From Gracilaria caudata (taxonomy: Eukaryota; Rhodophyta; Florideophyceae; Gracilariales; Gracilariaceae), in assembly GCA_030374735.1 (NCBI GenBank), contig JASCIV010000276.1, forward strand, positions 1 to 26,728: DNA of 26,728 nucleotides, in the 5' to 3' direction. This document shows, in pieces, positions 1 to 9,141 of this stretch. A program made the position numbers and the translations under genes. The notes below the pieces were generated by a model. The model saw only the letters and a program-made list of their open reading frames with translations. It did not search any database and had not been told where the DNA came from. Within the stretch, counting starts at the first letter, position 1. Each line of letters begins with the position of its first letter.

Positions 1-429
1 CTGTGACTTTTGACTGACTGACTTGCATATGCGTCGAAAATCTAGTCACATGTAGTCATAAATACGACACGTCGTACACCTGAACACGTGGTTCTCAGGG
101 AACCATTGAGAAAGAGACACGTGTACAGAACGAAAACTTTCAAGCGACTTTTTGTTGACCTTCAACTCAAAAACTTAGAACACTGCAACATCATAATGTG
201 TACAGTTTAAACATCTACTGCCGGATAACAGATTTCCTCCAGACTGAGCTCTGCATGGTTGCACCGAGTAGCCATCGGTCCTGTTTTTCAGCAACGAAAA
301 AAGATAGTAAATGCCCGGGTTGTCGTAGGATAAGCCAGTTGTAAGGAAAGGGGACGACTGCTGGCTTTCAAGTATCAAAATTTAAATCTGCTTCCTAATC
401 TGACTAGATGTGACTAGATGTGACTAACT
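1..429. other. Upstream non-coding stretch of the first ORF
   Basis: I see no gene here. The stretch is AT-leaning and holds several copies of the words GTGAC/GTCAC and GACTAGATG. The last 30 bases before the first ORF form a short tandem repeat, listed separately. No clear TATA box can be assigned. Confidence 0.5.
401..427. repeat. Short tandem repeat, 10-bp unit
   Basis: The unit TGACTAGATG occurs twice exactly (401-410, 411-420) and is followed by a partial third copy, TGACTAA. It lies directly before the ATG at 430, so it is probably in the 5' untranslated region or core promoter of that ORF. Related GACT words continue into the first codons (TTGACTTTGACTTTGA). Confidence 0.75.
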
Positions 430-1971
430 ATGCTCATTTTGCTGTTGACTTTGACTTTGATGATGGCCAAAAAAGTTAGTCACAAATACGCCCCTGATAT
501 TACGGCATCGTTTGGATATTTCGGATCTCGCGATCGATGGTTTCGTGGTGATGCATTACGCTCAGGAATCGGAAGCGCTATACGTGCGACGTTACCCGGG
601 ATAATTGGTCCCATATACTGTGATGAAACAGACGTATCGGACGCCGTGGCAGCCATGAGAGGCTTAAGCAATGTATGGAGCGATTTGAAAGAAAAGGAAG
701 AATATATCGTTGACTCATCAACTTTGATCTATACTTTGTCGTACAAGCATATACCCGTTGATCATGAAGGTGGAACGACACGGTTAAGCGAGGCTAGAGC
801 TTCTGACATACTTCAAAAGTTGATGGATACAGCGAAAAGTCATGGCTACAACAGAATTATGGTGTGGTGTGATGGTGCTTCTTCTGCTGGAGTACGCACG
901 GACAAGTCGTGGGTAGATATTGGGCTTTTGCCATATGCAATTTACAGGACGTTTAGAGTGAACACTTTTGTGCAAGGAGAGAGCTTGATGTCAAGTCGTC
1001 TTTGGCTCGACTTGGAAAAGACATTATCGAGTCTAACCTGCGGGATGGATGTCATAGACGAGTACATCGATGACAATGATGTTTCCTATCACGCGGTGGA
1101 GAATATCACCGGCAACGGACACAAAGCAATGGATTCTGTGATTCGTCTGTCGTCTAGAATCGTGCAAGGTGACTATGACTCATCAGCTGTATCATGGGAG
1201 GCCGATAAGAGCGAGATTGTAACATGGGCTAAAAGGATCCTGATGCGATCTGGCTTGAAGGAGATGAACGAGGCTCTCGGATGGTCAGGAGACCCTTCTA
1301 GAGCTCGTCAGGCGAAAGCAGTGCTCATGAGAGTTTCGAGCTTGACTCTACGAACATCTAGCGAAGACTGTGCAGCAGAGGTCGCTAAAGTTTGCACACA
1401 GGACGATGCAAGAGAGGCATATCGGGAGGGAATGGCGAATGATACAGAATTGCAAACAGAAGCGAATCGTACAGAGTTCTGGTTGAGACTGCTACGATTC
1501 ACAGAAGAAGAAATTGGAAACCTGGAGAACGAGGATTTAGAGCTGACGTCATACCGGTTTGAAGAGAAAGACAGTGGGATTTGGCAAGCACATGTGGTGA
1601 GCCTACAAGGTGATTACTACATCAGTATGTCGCACTTCGAGAATGTTGAGCCGAAAAGTTGGCGGCGATGGCGCCCAGAAACTGGTGTTTGGAGTACGGA
1701 ACGGGCGTACCCGAGAGATCAGTGGTTGGTGACCAACTCTCAGGTGGAGAAGAGCGGAGAGATTGACGAATGGGCGAGAAAGATGATTGCAGAAATGTTC
1801 AGGACTCGAGGACGAGAGTGTACAGTGCTAAGCGTGGAGTCAGAAGACGCAGAAACTGGTAGCACCGAAGACACTGCCGTGGGGTGGTTCGTCGGCAATA
1901 TGGGGGAGGCTGCTACATGGATGAGCTATTTTGCTGCGAGGATGAGAGAAAGAAATCGACAAGTCGAGTAG
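430..1971 (+). CDS. Orphan protein, 513 aa, faintly HET-like
   Basis: A single open frame of 513 codons. ATGs at 430, 460 and 463 are possible starts. The first one gives a short hydrophobic leader (MLILLLTLTLMM) that could be a weak signal or anchor sequence; starting at 460/463 removes it. I do not recognise a family with confidence. Residues about 95-200 run LIYTLSY, a helix, then IMVWCDG, then LLPYAIYRTFRV, then SSRLWLDLE. That order recalls the HET domain of fungi and related algal proteins (Y-x-LSY, W-D, iY-x-A, R-x-W-x-x-E), but key positions are loose. The C-terminal 200 residues are charged and Trp-rich, without a recognised domain. The frame ends at TAG 1969-1971. Beyond it the same frame stays open except for TAA 2044-2046 until TGA 2188-2190, so the 3' end may have been longer once. 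That the ORF is real is likely from its length; the function is unknown. Confidence 0.7.
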   Translation: MLILLLTLTLMMAKKVSHKYAPDITASFGYFGSRDRWFRGDALRSGIGSAIRATLPGIIGPIYCDETDVSDAVAAMRGLSNVWSDLKEKEEYIVDSSTLIYTLSYKHIPVDHEGGTTRLSEARASDILQKLMDTAKSHGYNRIMVWCDGASSAGVRTDKSWVDIGLLPYAIYRTFRVNTFVQGESLMSSRLWLDLEKTLSSLTCGMDVIDEYIDDNDVSYHAVENITGNGHKAMDSVIRLSSRIVQGDYDSSAVSWEADKSEIVTWAKRILMRSGLKEMNEALGWSGDPSRARQAKAVLMRVSSLTLRTSSEDCAAEVAKVCTQDDAREAYREGMANDTELQTEANRTEFWLRLLRFTEEEIGNLENEDLELTSYRFEEKDSGIWQAHVVSLQGDYYISMSHFENVEPKSWRRWRPETGVWSTERAYPRDQWLVTNSQVEKSGEIDEWARKMIAEMFRTRGRECTVLSVESEDAETGSTEDTAVGWFVGNMGEAATWMSYFAARMRERNRQVE

Positions 1972-2233
1972 ATACAAAAGTACACGTTAAAGGCGTGGTA
2001 CACGAGCTGCGGAATGCGCTGGTCACACATTATGCGAGTTGATTAATTGCAACACGTGTGGGACGAAGCTGATCTCATGGAACGACGAAACAGGTTGGCA
2101 GTCGTGGGCCGCCTCTTTGGTGATGTTTGCCACGCGCATCCAGCGGGGATACCTGGAATACGTGTGGACTCAATTCTTGGATCGGTTTGAAATAGAAATA
2201 GAACGGTGTGATGATGGAACACGTAGCACAACG
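1972..2233. other. Spacer after the 513-aa ORF
   Basis: No separate gene is supported. The reading frame of the preceding ORF continues with only two stops (1969-1971 and 2044-2046) to 2188. This could be a decayed C-terminal extension or chance. Confidence 0.4.
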
Positions 2234-2898
2234 TCACAAGTCACACACGCGGTCCACCTGTACGAGTGCGCATACTAAGCGCGCCTGCGGAAGGAGCCGC
2301 CGCCAAACAGGTGCGGGACGACGACGGTGCGGGACGACGACGGTGCGGGACGACGACGGTGCGGGACGACGACGGTGCGGGGGGCACTCTGGCCCGGCGC
2401 CCAGAGGGTTCACTGCTGTGTGGTTCACAGTGAGCACGTCCGAGAACGCCACGCAGCCGCTGCGCAGCTCTGGGAAGCCCACCGCGGCAGCGTCGCACTG
2501 CGTGCAGCGCCCGTCCGCCACCGCCTCATCAAACTTCCACGCCATGCGCCAAGCCCGGCCGTCGCTCCACTCGCGCGAGTAGCGCGTGCACGCCGCCGCC
2601 TCGCCGGCCAGCGTCATCTCGTTGACGCCGCGGCACCCGTTCAGAAAATAGAATTCTAGGTCCTCTGGCGTCTGCGCGACGTTGTTTGACCGGCAGCTGC
2701 GGCACCGTCCGTCGCACTGCAACTCGTCGTCAAGCGCGCATGCTCGACGCAGGCAGCCGCCGCGGAAGGAGAGTCCTCCGCCGGCGCTGCAGTTCCGTGC
2801 CAAGTATTTTGCACGTGCAGCGGAGGACGTGGCAGCTGGCAAGGTGCCGCCACCAGTGATAGTACCAGCCCTATAAAGAAACCGCACGACATCTTCAT
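2234..2898 (-). CDS. Cysteine-rich, possibly secreted protein (frame break near N-terminus)
   Basis: On the minus strand one frame is open from 3055 down to the stop at 2234. Between about 2800 and 2400 it has a very strong G/C bias at third codon positions, the usual mark of real coding in GC-rich genes. This part is cysteine-rich (CDGRCRSC, NGCRG, GRCTQCDAA, ELRSGC), typical of disulfide-bonded secreted proteins. An ATG at 2898 in a different minus frame starts an excellent signal peptide (MKMSCGFFIGLVLSLVAAPC), but that frame stops at 2656. I could not find a GT-AG intron that joins the two in phase, so either a one-base indel separates them or the leader is coincidental. The C-terminus runs through a 16-bp tandem repeat and becomes Pro/Arg/Ser-rich. 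No family recognised. It is head-to-head with DET1. Confidence 0.45.
2311..2381. repeat. Tandem repeat, 16-bp unit, four copies plus 7 bp
   Basis: GTGCGGGACGACGACG is repeated exactly at 2311-2326, 2327-2342, 2343-2358 and 2359-2374, with a partial copy (GTGCGGG) after it. Because 16 is not a multiple of three, each copy shifts the reading frame. All minus frames therefore yield Arg/Pro/Ser/Val-rich repeats. It overlaps the 3' end of the minus-strand cysteine-rich ORF. Confidence 0.95.
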
Positions 2899-3220
2899 CC
2901 CTGTGCAGGCCTTCCACAACCTCTGTTTTCGGCGCTTCACCGGGTGCGGCAACTGTCTCACTACGCTGGATCCCAGCAGTCCATCGTCTTTCCGGTTTGA
3001 GACCGGCCAACGAAAGATCGAATCGACCGGCGCTGCTCCATTCTCTCACCCTCACTTGTATGAAATTTCTGCCTTTCCGCCGCCTTCCCCGCCCCTCCAG
3101 TTCGACCGGATTCCCCAGCTCGCTGTCGGCGCCGGGCTGCAGTTGCTGTCACAGTCTAGTCGGGCCGCTTCTCTCCTGTTATTCTTACCTGTTCCTCTCT
3201 TCGCGTCCGTTTCAGAATAG
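2860..3220 (+). other. Possible 5' part of DET1 and promoter region
   Basis: A TATA-like CTATAAAG lies at 2870-2877. From about 2869 the DET1 frame reads PIKKPHDIFIPVQAF and then LCFRRFTGCG. This resembles the DET1 N-terminal segment in which an IP/IFP-type motif is followed by CF-R-K-F-T and a Gly. The frame is open to TAG 3218-3220 and there is no in-frame ATG, so exons, a sequence error or decay must be invoked. The same bases encode a signal-peptide-like leader on the minus strand (ATG 2898), so one of the two readings may be accidental. Confidence 0.3.
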
Positions 3221-4807
3221 CCGCACTCCGCTTCACATGCACACCATCCGTCCTATACCTGCCACTTTGCACAGTTTTTCACCCATATATATACAAAGTC
3301 CATAGTCGCGCCCACCGCCCATATTGCAAGAGACGTTTCAATAACTACCGCCAGGGGCGGGTACCTCATACTTGCTTCCTATCAAACTCACGATCAACCG
3401 CTTCACCCTCCCCCGCAAACGAATCCGCTACCGGCCATTTCAACCCTTCCGTCCATGACCATCACTTTTTATCTGCTCGAGGTTAGCACTGGTGTCGTTG
3501 CCGATCGTTTTGTACTTTTGGATGATTACGTCAGGTTTGCCTCACATGAAGGCGTCCATTTTTATGGCGACATGCTTTGTATTCTGTCCATGAGACATCA
3601 GCTCTTGCATATCGTCAAGATACAGGAGACGCTGGGAAAGTTTACCGAGGAGCGATGCATTGGTGCCATGTGCGACAGAGATGACTATCAGGTCATTGCG
3701 CGTGCGCGAGAGGCACAAAATTCATATGTGGCTCAGCGCCAACAAAGAACCCATTCTGTATCGCAGCAACCCTCACTTTCAAACCAGTCGCAGAACAGCG
3801 AGCGTGATCGAAACGTACCGGAGCCGGTGCCTGCTCCTGCGCCAGATGCCGAGGATGACGACGAAAATCAACCCGAGCACAATGAACCAAAGGAGACTGG
3901 CTTGGGTAATGGAATGCTCAAGGATACGTTTGACGTCGGGCTCATGAGAAGGTTGCTGGTATATGTGTATAGACGCATGAATTATGAGGGTAATGCGTCA
4001 CTAGTTTATCGCCACATCGGACAGTACAGCCTTGTGGTGATGCGAAAAGCACAGTTTTTGGATGATTGTCATCTCTTGATTCGTTTGGGATCATTCAATG
4101 GTAGTGAACATGGTACTCAGCAGCAGAATGTGCTGGCGAGAGAGACCTGTTTCTTTGTCGTCTACTGCATGTCCACCACCCGCATTACAAACTTGTCTGA
4201 AAACAGATCTATCCAACTTTTGCGAACGTTTCACATGTACAGAGAGGATTTTGTAGGCGATGAAATGGAGGCGGCATCATTACCGCCTCTGCGAAACAGT
4301 GTGCTGGACGAACAGGACGGCAGGGAGAGGCCTGGCGCTAATGAAGGAAGCGCTCCTCGTAGAAATGGCACGAACGAAAGAGTAGAGCGGTCGTGGACGG
4401 ACTCCGCAAATCGACGAGGCACTTCTGACAGAGTAAGAAGGACCAGGCTGGAGTTATCGCGTATTCCTGTGTCCAGACAGGTGCGGATGGTATCGCCTTA
4501 TCTGGACCGCTCATTGTTTTCGTATAATCCGGAGAGAAGCAATGTCCTGACTGCTCGGCGATTTGCTCCTGCCAAGGATTTAGGCAGTGTTAAGTTTATG
4601 AGCGCTGAAACAGGCGAATTGAGATTCAAGTTGGCGACCGAGTTTAGTTTGCTGGATGGGGAAGCGGAAGGAGAGAGAGGTGTGACGGAAAATGAGGACG
4701 TTGGTCTCCGACGAAGAATGTTTCTTTTTCACCCGCTTTTGCCGTTTGTTATGGCAATGGAGGGGCATCGGCCTGTGAACTTTCATGTTTACGGGCATGC
4801 CGAATGA
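3221..4807 (+). CDS. DET1: DET1 (de-etiolated 1) homologue, 5' end uncertain
   Basis: DET1 works with DDB1, and in plants with COP10, in CUL4 ubiquitin-ligase complexes; in plants it represses light responses. The first ATG is at 3455 (450 aa), but homology begins upstream in the same frame. At 3269-3400 I read FAQFFTHIYTK and ARGGYLILASYQ, matching the DET1 FF-x-LY and GR-x-VI/GLFATS segments, so I extend to just after the in-frame TAG 3218-3220. Numbered from Met 3455: TFYLLEVSTGVV at 4-15; GVHFYGDMLCILSMRHQ at about 33-49; CIGAMCDRDD near 68-77; MRRLLVYVYRRM near 163; AQFLDDCHLLIRLGS near 198; FFVVYCMSTT near 228; SPYLDRSLFSYNPE at 347; and the terminal FLFHPLLPFVMAM...VNFHVYGH block, ending in TGA TGA. 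An acidic/Gln-rich insert (about 85-150) and an Arg/Glu-rich insert (about 270-340) are longer than in other DET1 proteins I know. A CAG at 3272-3274 could be an intron acceptor. Confidence 0.85.
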   Translation, partial: PHSASHAHHPSYTCHFAQFFTHIYTKSIVAPTAHIARDVSITTARGGYLILASYQTHDQPLHPPPQTNPLPAISTLPSMTITFYLLEVSTGVVADRFVLLDDYVRFASHEGVHFYGDMLCILSMRHQLLHIVKIQETLGKFTEERCIGAMCDRDDYQVIARAREAQNSYVAQRQQRTHSVSQQPSLSNQSQNSERDRNVPEPVPAPAPDAEDDDENQPEHNEPKETGLGNGMLKDTFDVGLMRRLLVYVYRRMNYEGNASLVYRHIGQYSLVVMRKAQFLDDCHLLIRLGSFNGSEHGTQQQNVLARETCFFVVYCMSTTRITNLSENRSIQLLRTFHMYREDFVGDEMEAASLPPLRNSVLDEQDGRERPGANEGSAPRRNGTNERVERSWTDSANRRGTSDRVRRTRLELSRIPVSRQVRMVSPYLDRSLFSYNPERSNVLTARRFAPAKDLGSVKFMSAETGELRFKLATEFSLLDGEAEGERGVTENEDVGLRRRMFLFHPLLPFVMAMEGHRPVNFHVYGHAE

Positions 4808-6640
4808 TGATCACCGCATATGAAGATTTTTACGGGCGAAAGTAGTCTGCGGATCTGAACTGCTGCGCAATACATACATACATGGATTGGCAATGTACCC
4901 AACGTTGTCTTTGTCCATGTACCTTTTCCGTTCATGACGAATCTGGGCAAATGCGATTCATTCAATCCCTATCTACACAATCGGACTCCAGATACTGATT
5001 TGAGGGCACGGTCAATATTGGTTTTCTCATTAACGCCTTTCTCACATATGACGCCGTCAACGGGGCGAAATTCGCGAAAAGCTAACTACTTCAGGTCGAA
5101 CTGCGCAGTGTGGCCCTGTAAACTCGCAATAGATTGCGTCAAAGCTCTGCAGTTCACTCTTTCTTCGCTCTTAAGCTTGGAAGGAATCACAAAAGCACCT
5201 AAGTGTATGACTCAGATATACAAATTTCATTGAAGTTGATCATGATGGTGAACGGAACTTTTGTATCCAAAATTATTGGAAGGAGTACAGATTAGTTTGA
5301 GTTGCTTTGTGACCCACCGGACTTTAGCTCGTGTACTTGCTAGAGCATGAAACGGGGTAGTAATCGTACAGAGAGTGGAATACGTCCCATGGCAGTGAAC
5401 ACAGGGTATCCGGCAATGAACGGGCTCGAATGGTGGGAAGATGAACAGCTATGAATGCCGTTCCCACGTGCGCTGCGGGTTACGACGGTACCAAGGCAAA
5501 TATGTTTAGTCACACTCAAACGCGCTCACGACAGCCTCCTATGATCACCTAAACATTTCTCTTACCATGTAGCGCCGCTAGCGCTTTGTCTGCTCTTACA
5601 ATCTGGACCACCGTCATATCGAAGCCACCAACTTGCAAATTGCTGAGTGGATATAAGGGTGATCAAACTTGTTCTTTTTCTAAGGAACACCTAAACCTAT
5701 TCTTCGGGTTTAGGAAAGAGATTTGCTTTACTCGGAGCGGTATGTAAGAGATATGACGTCCACAATGAATTAAGCTGTTCTATGCTCAAGAAGGAAGTGA
5801 TTTCGTTCAGAGACGAACCCTGCTGGGCGTGGGAACGGTCTGTTACTTTAAAGAAATCTGAAGCGCTTCGGAACTGAATTCTAAATAGAGACATTGTACC
5901 AGAGGTACCGTACTTTCAAGCAAACCAGAAACAGACTCTTGTGAGTGGACGAGTGATGCTGATGATGTAAGCCGAGCGTCTTTTGCACACGTTGGCAATG
6001 GCTTTCTTCGGAGCAGGACTGCTATCTTCAGCTAGTCGAATTATGACTAGTCCTGAGTTTTGGTCCACGGCAAATGCGGAATGCAAGACGCGCACACTGT
6101 TCACAGAGGGTGGGGACGTCTTGTTGCAAATGAAGCGGCGTGTCGCGAGAGGATAGTGGTGATTGTCTGGGTGGTGTGATGGATAATGTTATCATAGGGC
6201 TAGAACTGCTTGCTGCATGAGCCAGTTCATAGTAAACTGATGAGTGCAAGGACGTGACGAACGACCTGAAGGGAAGCAAAAATTTGTTGTCATGAAGAAG
6301 TTAGAATTTTCCACTGGAAGAATACCACATGTAAAACGCTTTACTGTTAGTTATCATTCGTCGTATCATGTCGTGTTTTGTCTGGCGTGGTGGGTCAGCT
6401 CCAGAGCTGGGGTGCGGATGAGATTCTGTGGAGAAACTGAACAGAGAATCATCCTAGGGGGTTGGGCATCTGCGGGAGATATGTATCACGCGAGGCAAAA
6501 TGGATACGCAAGGTTGCTGACGAGGCAAAAGGCTTGGAGCCACGGCACGCGGTGGCACCTTCTTTTCCAATCAACGTAACTTTAACAAACCAAACGGTGC
6601 GAGAGATGCGTCGGGGATACCAGGGGTAGAGTTAATTCTA
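4808..6640. other. Intergenic region without a supported gene
   Basis: About 1.8 kb between DET1 and the CpG-dense promoter. Only short ORFs occur on either strand (longest 111 codons, 6244-6579 +), with no recognisable motif, no codon bias and no long continuation. I see no RNA gene or transposon end. The left part is presumably the DET1 3' untranslated region. Confidence 0.5.
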
Positions 6641-6905
6641 ACTCTAGCGCGCACGGCGGCAGGCGGCAGCCAGCAGAGAGGGTGGAACCCACCGGCGTCG
6701 GGCGGATGAACGGCTGCACGCGCCGTTCAGCGCGGCGCGCGCGCGGCCCGTTACGCGCGTGGGAGCGCGCCGGCGCGCGCGGCGCGCTGAGCGGTCGCCG
6801 CGCGCAGCGCCTCGCTTACGGCGCGCCACGCGTGCGCGCCATTGGCTGCGTCGTCAGCGCTTTTGATCCGCACGTGGCGCGGGCGCCGCGCTGGTAAAGG
6901 CGAGC
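6641..6905 (+). promoter_or_regulatory. CpG-dense promoter-like block
   Basis: The stretch is packed with CG and GCGC words (for example GCGCGGCGCGCGCGCGGCCC near 6731-6750 and GCGCGCCGGCGCGCGCGGCG near 6765-6784). It is followed by a C-rich leader and the start codon of the coiled-coil gene at 7003. Its position directly upstream of a long ORF suggests a promoter or 5' untranslated region. ORFs crossing it are low-complexity Arg/Ala products and are not genes. Confidence 0.6.
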
Positions 6906-6961
6906 CGCCGCCCGGCTGCATCGCTCGCGCTCCGCCCGCCCACCCTCCCCCGTCCTCCCGA

Positions 6962-6978
6962 GTGTGTGTGTGTGTGTG
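6962..6978. repeat. GT microsatellite (8.5 units)
   Basis: An uninterrupted (GT)8G run, 25 bp before the ATG at 7003, lying in the presumed 5' untranslated region of the coiled-coil gene. Confidence 0.9.
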
Positions 6979-7002
6979 AGTGTGCGAGTGAGACGCACCG
7001 CC

Positions 7003-9141
7003 ATGTCCACGGGCGCCTCTGGCTTGCTGCGCTCGTTCCGGCGCCACCGCCACGAGCGCGCCCGGTCCACCAAGAAGCTCACTCCCAGGAAGCTGCCGTC
7101 GAACGAGCAGCTCTCCACGTCTTCCACCCTGTCGAACGCCACGGACGAGCCCGATGAGTCGCCCGAAAAGCAGCGCGGTCGCTCACTCTCGGCCTCGTCC
7201 GCCTTGCACGACACTTACAGCCCCGTTTCGTACCCGTCCCCGTGGCAGGACGGCGGTTCCATGTCCACCGACGTGTCGAATTCTTTCAAGCGAGCCTTTC
7301 AGCAGATGGCCACGGAGCGCGAGGCGCTCAAGGAGCAGGTCCGCTCGCTGAGTACCGCTGCGGAGGAGCCCGACCGCCTGCGCGAGCTCTCCGACAAGCT
7401 CAAGGAGCAGCTGGAGGATGCGAAAGCCGCGTTGGAGAAGGAGAAGCAGCGCGCCGATGTGTCGGCCAATGCCGTGCGCTCCCTGCAGAACTCGCTCGCT
7501 GATATCAAATCCGAACTGTCCGCGAAGACCTCCCAGATTGCCAAGCTCAATAAGGAGCTCGAAAATGGCGATCAGAAGAGTGTAAAGGAGCTCATGCAGC
7601 GAGAGAAGGCCGCTGAAAGCGCCATGTTGCGCAAGAGTCGCGAGATTACTGAACTCAAGTCTCAGCTGCACACCATTGACGCCAAGCTGAAAGACGCCTT
7701 GAATGACTGTGTCGGCTTTCAGAAGTCCGCCAAGAAGGCCGACAAGAACGTGCAAAACTTGCAAGACGCCCTCAGGCAGGAGCAACTAAAGCTCTCCACC
7801 AAGACATCCCAACTTGAACGTGTGGAAACCGTTGCGTCGGAGAGACTCGGTGAGCTCAACAACGCTAACGAACAGCTGCACAAGCTTCAACAACAAAATG
7901 CGCGCGTTCAACGAGAAGTGCTGGCGCTGGAGAAAGGCTTGCAGAGCGCGAAGGGAGAAGGTAGTGACGTCGCTGCTAGAGTCTCCGAACTTGAGCGCCA
8001 GCTCTGCCTTCGCACAGAGGAAGTCAAGGCCGCTGAGAAATCCTCCGAAACCACCCAAGAGCGTGTTGATGAGGCCACGAGCCGTGTCACGGCTTTGGAA
8101 CATCAGTTAGAAGAAGCAAAGAAGGCCGCCTTCGAAGCTGAGGAGAAAGGAAAGCATATTGCTCAGCAGCTGTCGCAGACTTCCGATGATAAAGTCATGG
8201 ACATGAAGCGCGAGCTGGAGAAGCTCTCGAAGCAGCTCAATCGCGAGCGGAGCGCCTATGAATCTGAGAAGGAGCGCCTGGAATCTGCTAAAGTCGACGA
8301 AGTCTCTCAGCTAGAGAAGAAAGTTGAACAAGCAAGGTCCGAATATGCTGATTCCAAATGTTCATGGATCAAAGAAAGACGTGAGCTCACTATCCAGCTT
8401 GAACAAGCACAGAATTCGTTGGCGGCGAAGACGAGGGAGGTTAAGAGCTTGACCACCAAGGTGGAGGCAAGTCAGCAAGACGTTGAGGATGCTCAATGGC
8501 GTCTTGAACGTTCGAATTCAAAGATTGCTGACTTGAAACTTGCTACGAAGCACGCAGAAGACGAACTCACAAAAGAAATCATGGAGATGAGGGGTAGGCA
8601 GATTGAACAGCAAGCGTCCACGAGGGAAGCTGAACGTAGGGCCCGCTTGGCTGAAAGTGCGACGGAGGACTTCAAGGTCGAGGTTGAGGCCTTGGCTCAG
8701 AAGCTCGCTGCATCGGGCCGAGAGCTCAAGGAATCCAAGGGATTAGTGAACAAGATCCAGTTCGATATAGAGAACAAGCAGAAGAGCATCGAAGGGCTTG
8801 TGACGGAGAAAGGAAAGCTTAGAGAAGAGGTTTCAAGTCTCCGGGAGGAATACCAGGAAGCTGAGGAGAACCTGCGAACAGTTGAGGAAGAGCGCCATGA
8901 ATTGGAAATCCATCTTCAGAAACTAGAAGAGGACTTGAGGGCGTCCAGGAAGGATGCTGACGAGGCCCATGAACAATGCAGAAAGTTGATGGAACGATCG
9001 ACCGAATTATCTCGTGACCTTGAAGATCGAAATGCTACCGTTGCGGAACAAGAGACCGAGCTGAAGAACCTTAGAACTGAAGCCCAAACCCCGCGAACAC
9101 TACAGGTGCTTGTACAAGAGCATGAGGCAACCATTGGATGA
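7003..9141 (+). CDS. Long coiled-coil protein, open N-terminal 712 codons
   Basis: The start ATG at 7003 has a good eukaryotic context (ACCGCCATGT). About the first 95 residues are basic and Ser/Thr-rich (MSTGASGLLRSFRRHRHER), without coiled-coil character. From SFKRAFQQMATEREALKEQV on, the protein is an almost unbroken heptad-repeat coiled coil dominated by Glu, Lys, Gln, Leu and Ala, as in myosin-rod, golgin/Uso1 or SMC-arm proteins. There is no nucleotide-binding or motor domain, so the family cannot be told; a structural or tethering role is inference. Third-position GC is very high in the first kilobase and falls steadily downstream. TGA at 9139-9141 ends the frame, but coiled-coil coding continues in phase after it (next entry). 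The TGA may be a mutated Arg CGA, a sequence error or a true end. The CpG-dense block upstream is the likely promoter. Confidence 0.75.
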   Translation: MSTGASGLLRSFRRHRHERARSTKKLTPRKLPSNEQLSTSSTLSNATDEPDESPEKQRGRSLSASSALHDTYSPVSYPSPWQDGGSMSTDVSNSFKRAFQQMATEREALKEQVRSLSTAAEEPDRLRELSDKLKEQLEDAKAALEKEKQRADVSANAVRSLQNSLADIKSELSAKTSQIAKLNKELENGDQKSVKELMQREKAAESAMLRKSREITELKSQLHTIDAKLKDALNDCVGFQKSAKKADKNVQNLQDALRQEQLKLSTKTSQLERVETVASERLGELNNANEQLHKLQQQNARVQREVLALEKGLQSAKGEGSDVAARVSELERQLCLRTEEVKAAEKSSETTQERVDEATSRVTALEHQLEEAKKAAFEAEEKGKHIAQQLSQTSDDKVMDMKRELEKLSKQLNRERSAYESEKERLESAKVDEVSQLEKKVEQARSEYADSKCSWIKERRELTIQLEQAQNSLAAKTREVKSLTTKVEASQQDVEDAQWRLERSNSKIADLKLATKHAEDELTKEIMEMRGRQIEQQASTREAERRARLAESATEDFKVEVEALAQKLAASGRELKESKGLVNKIQFDIENKQKSIEGLVTEKGKLREEVSSLREEYQEAEENLRTVEEERHELEIHLQKLEEDLRASRKDADEAHEQCRKLMERSTELSRDLEDRNATVAEQETELKNLRTEAQTPRTLQVLVQEHEATIG

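Noticed and set aside
2208..2659. Plus-strand ORFs rich in Arg, Ala and Gly across the 16-bp repeat
   Set aside because: They are shadows of the GC3-biased minus-strand ORF and of the repeat; the composition is low-complexity.
6644..6897. Arg/Ala-rich ORFs in the CpG block
   Set aside because: Pure composition effect of GCGC repeats on both strands; no protein-like features.
7183..8110. Long minus-strand ORFs (up to 200 codons) inside the coiled-coil gene
   Set aside because: Antisense of GC3-rich Lys/Glu/Leu coiled-coil codons gives Leu-rich open frames; the plus frame has the coding bias and a good start.
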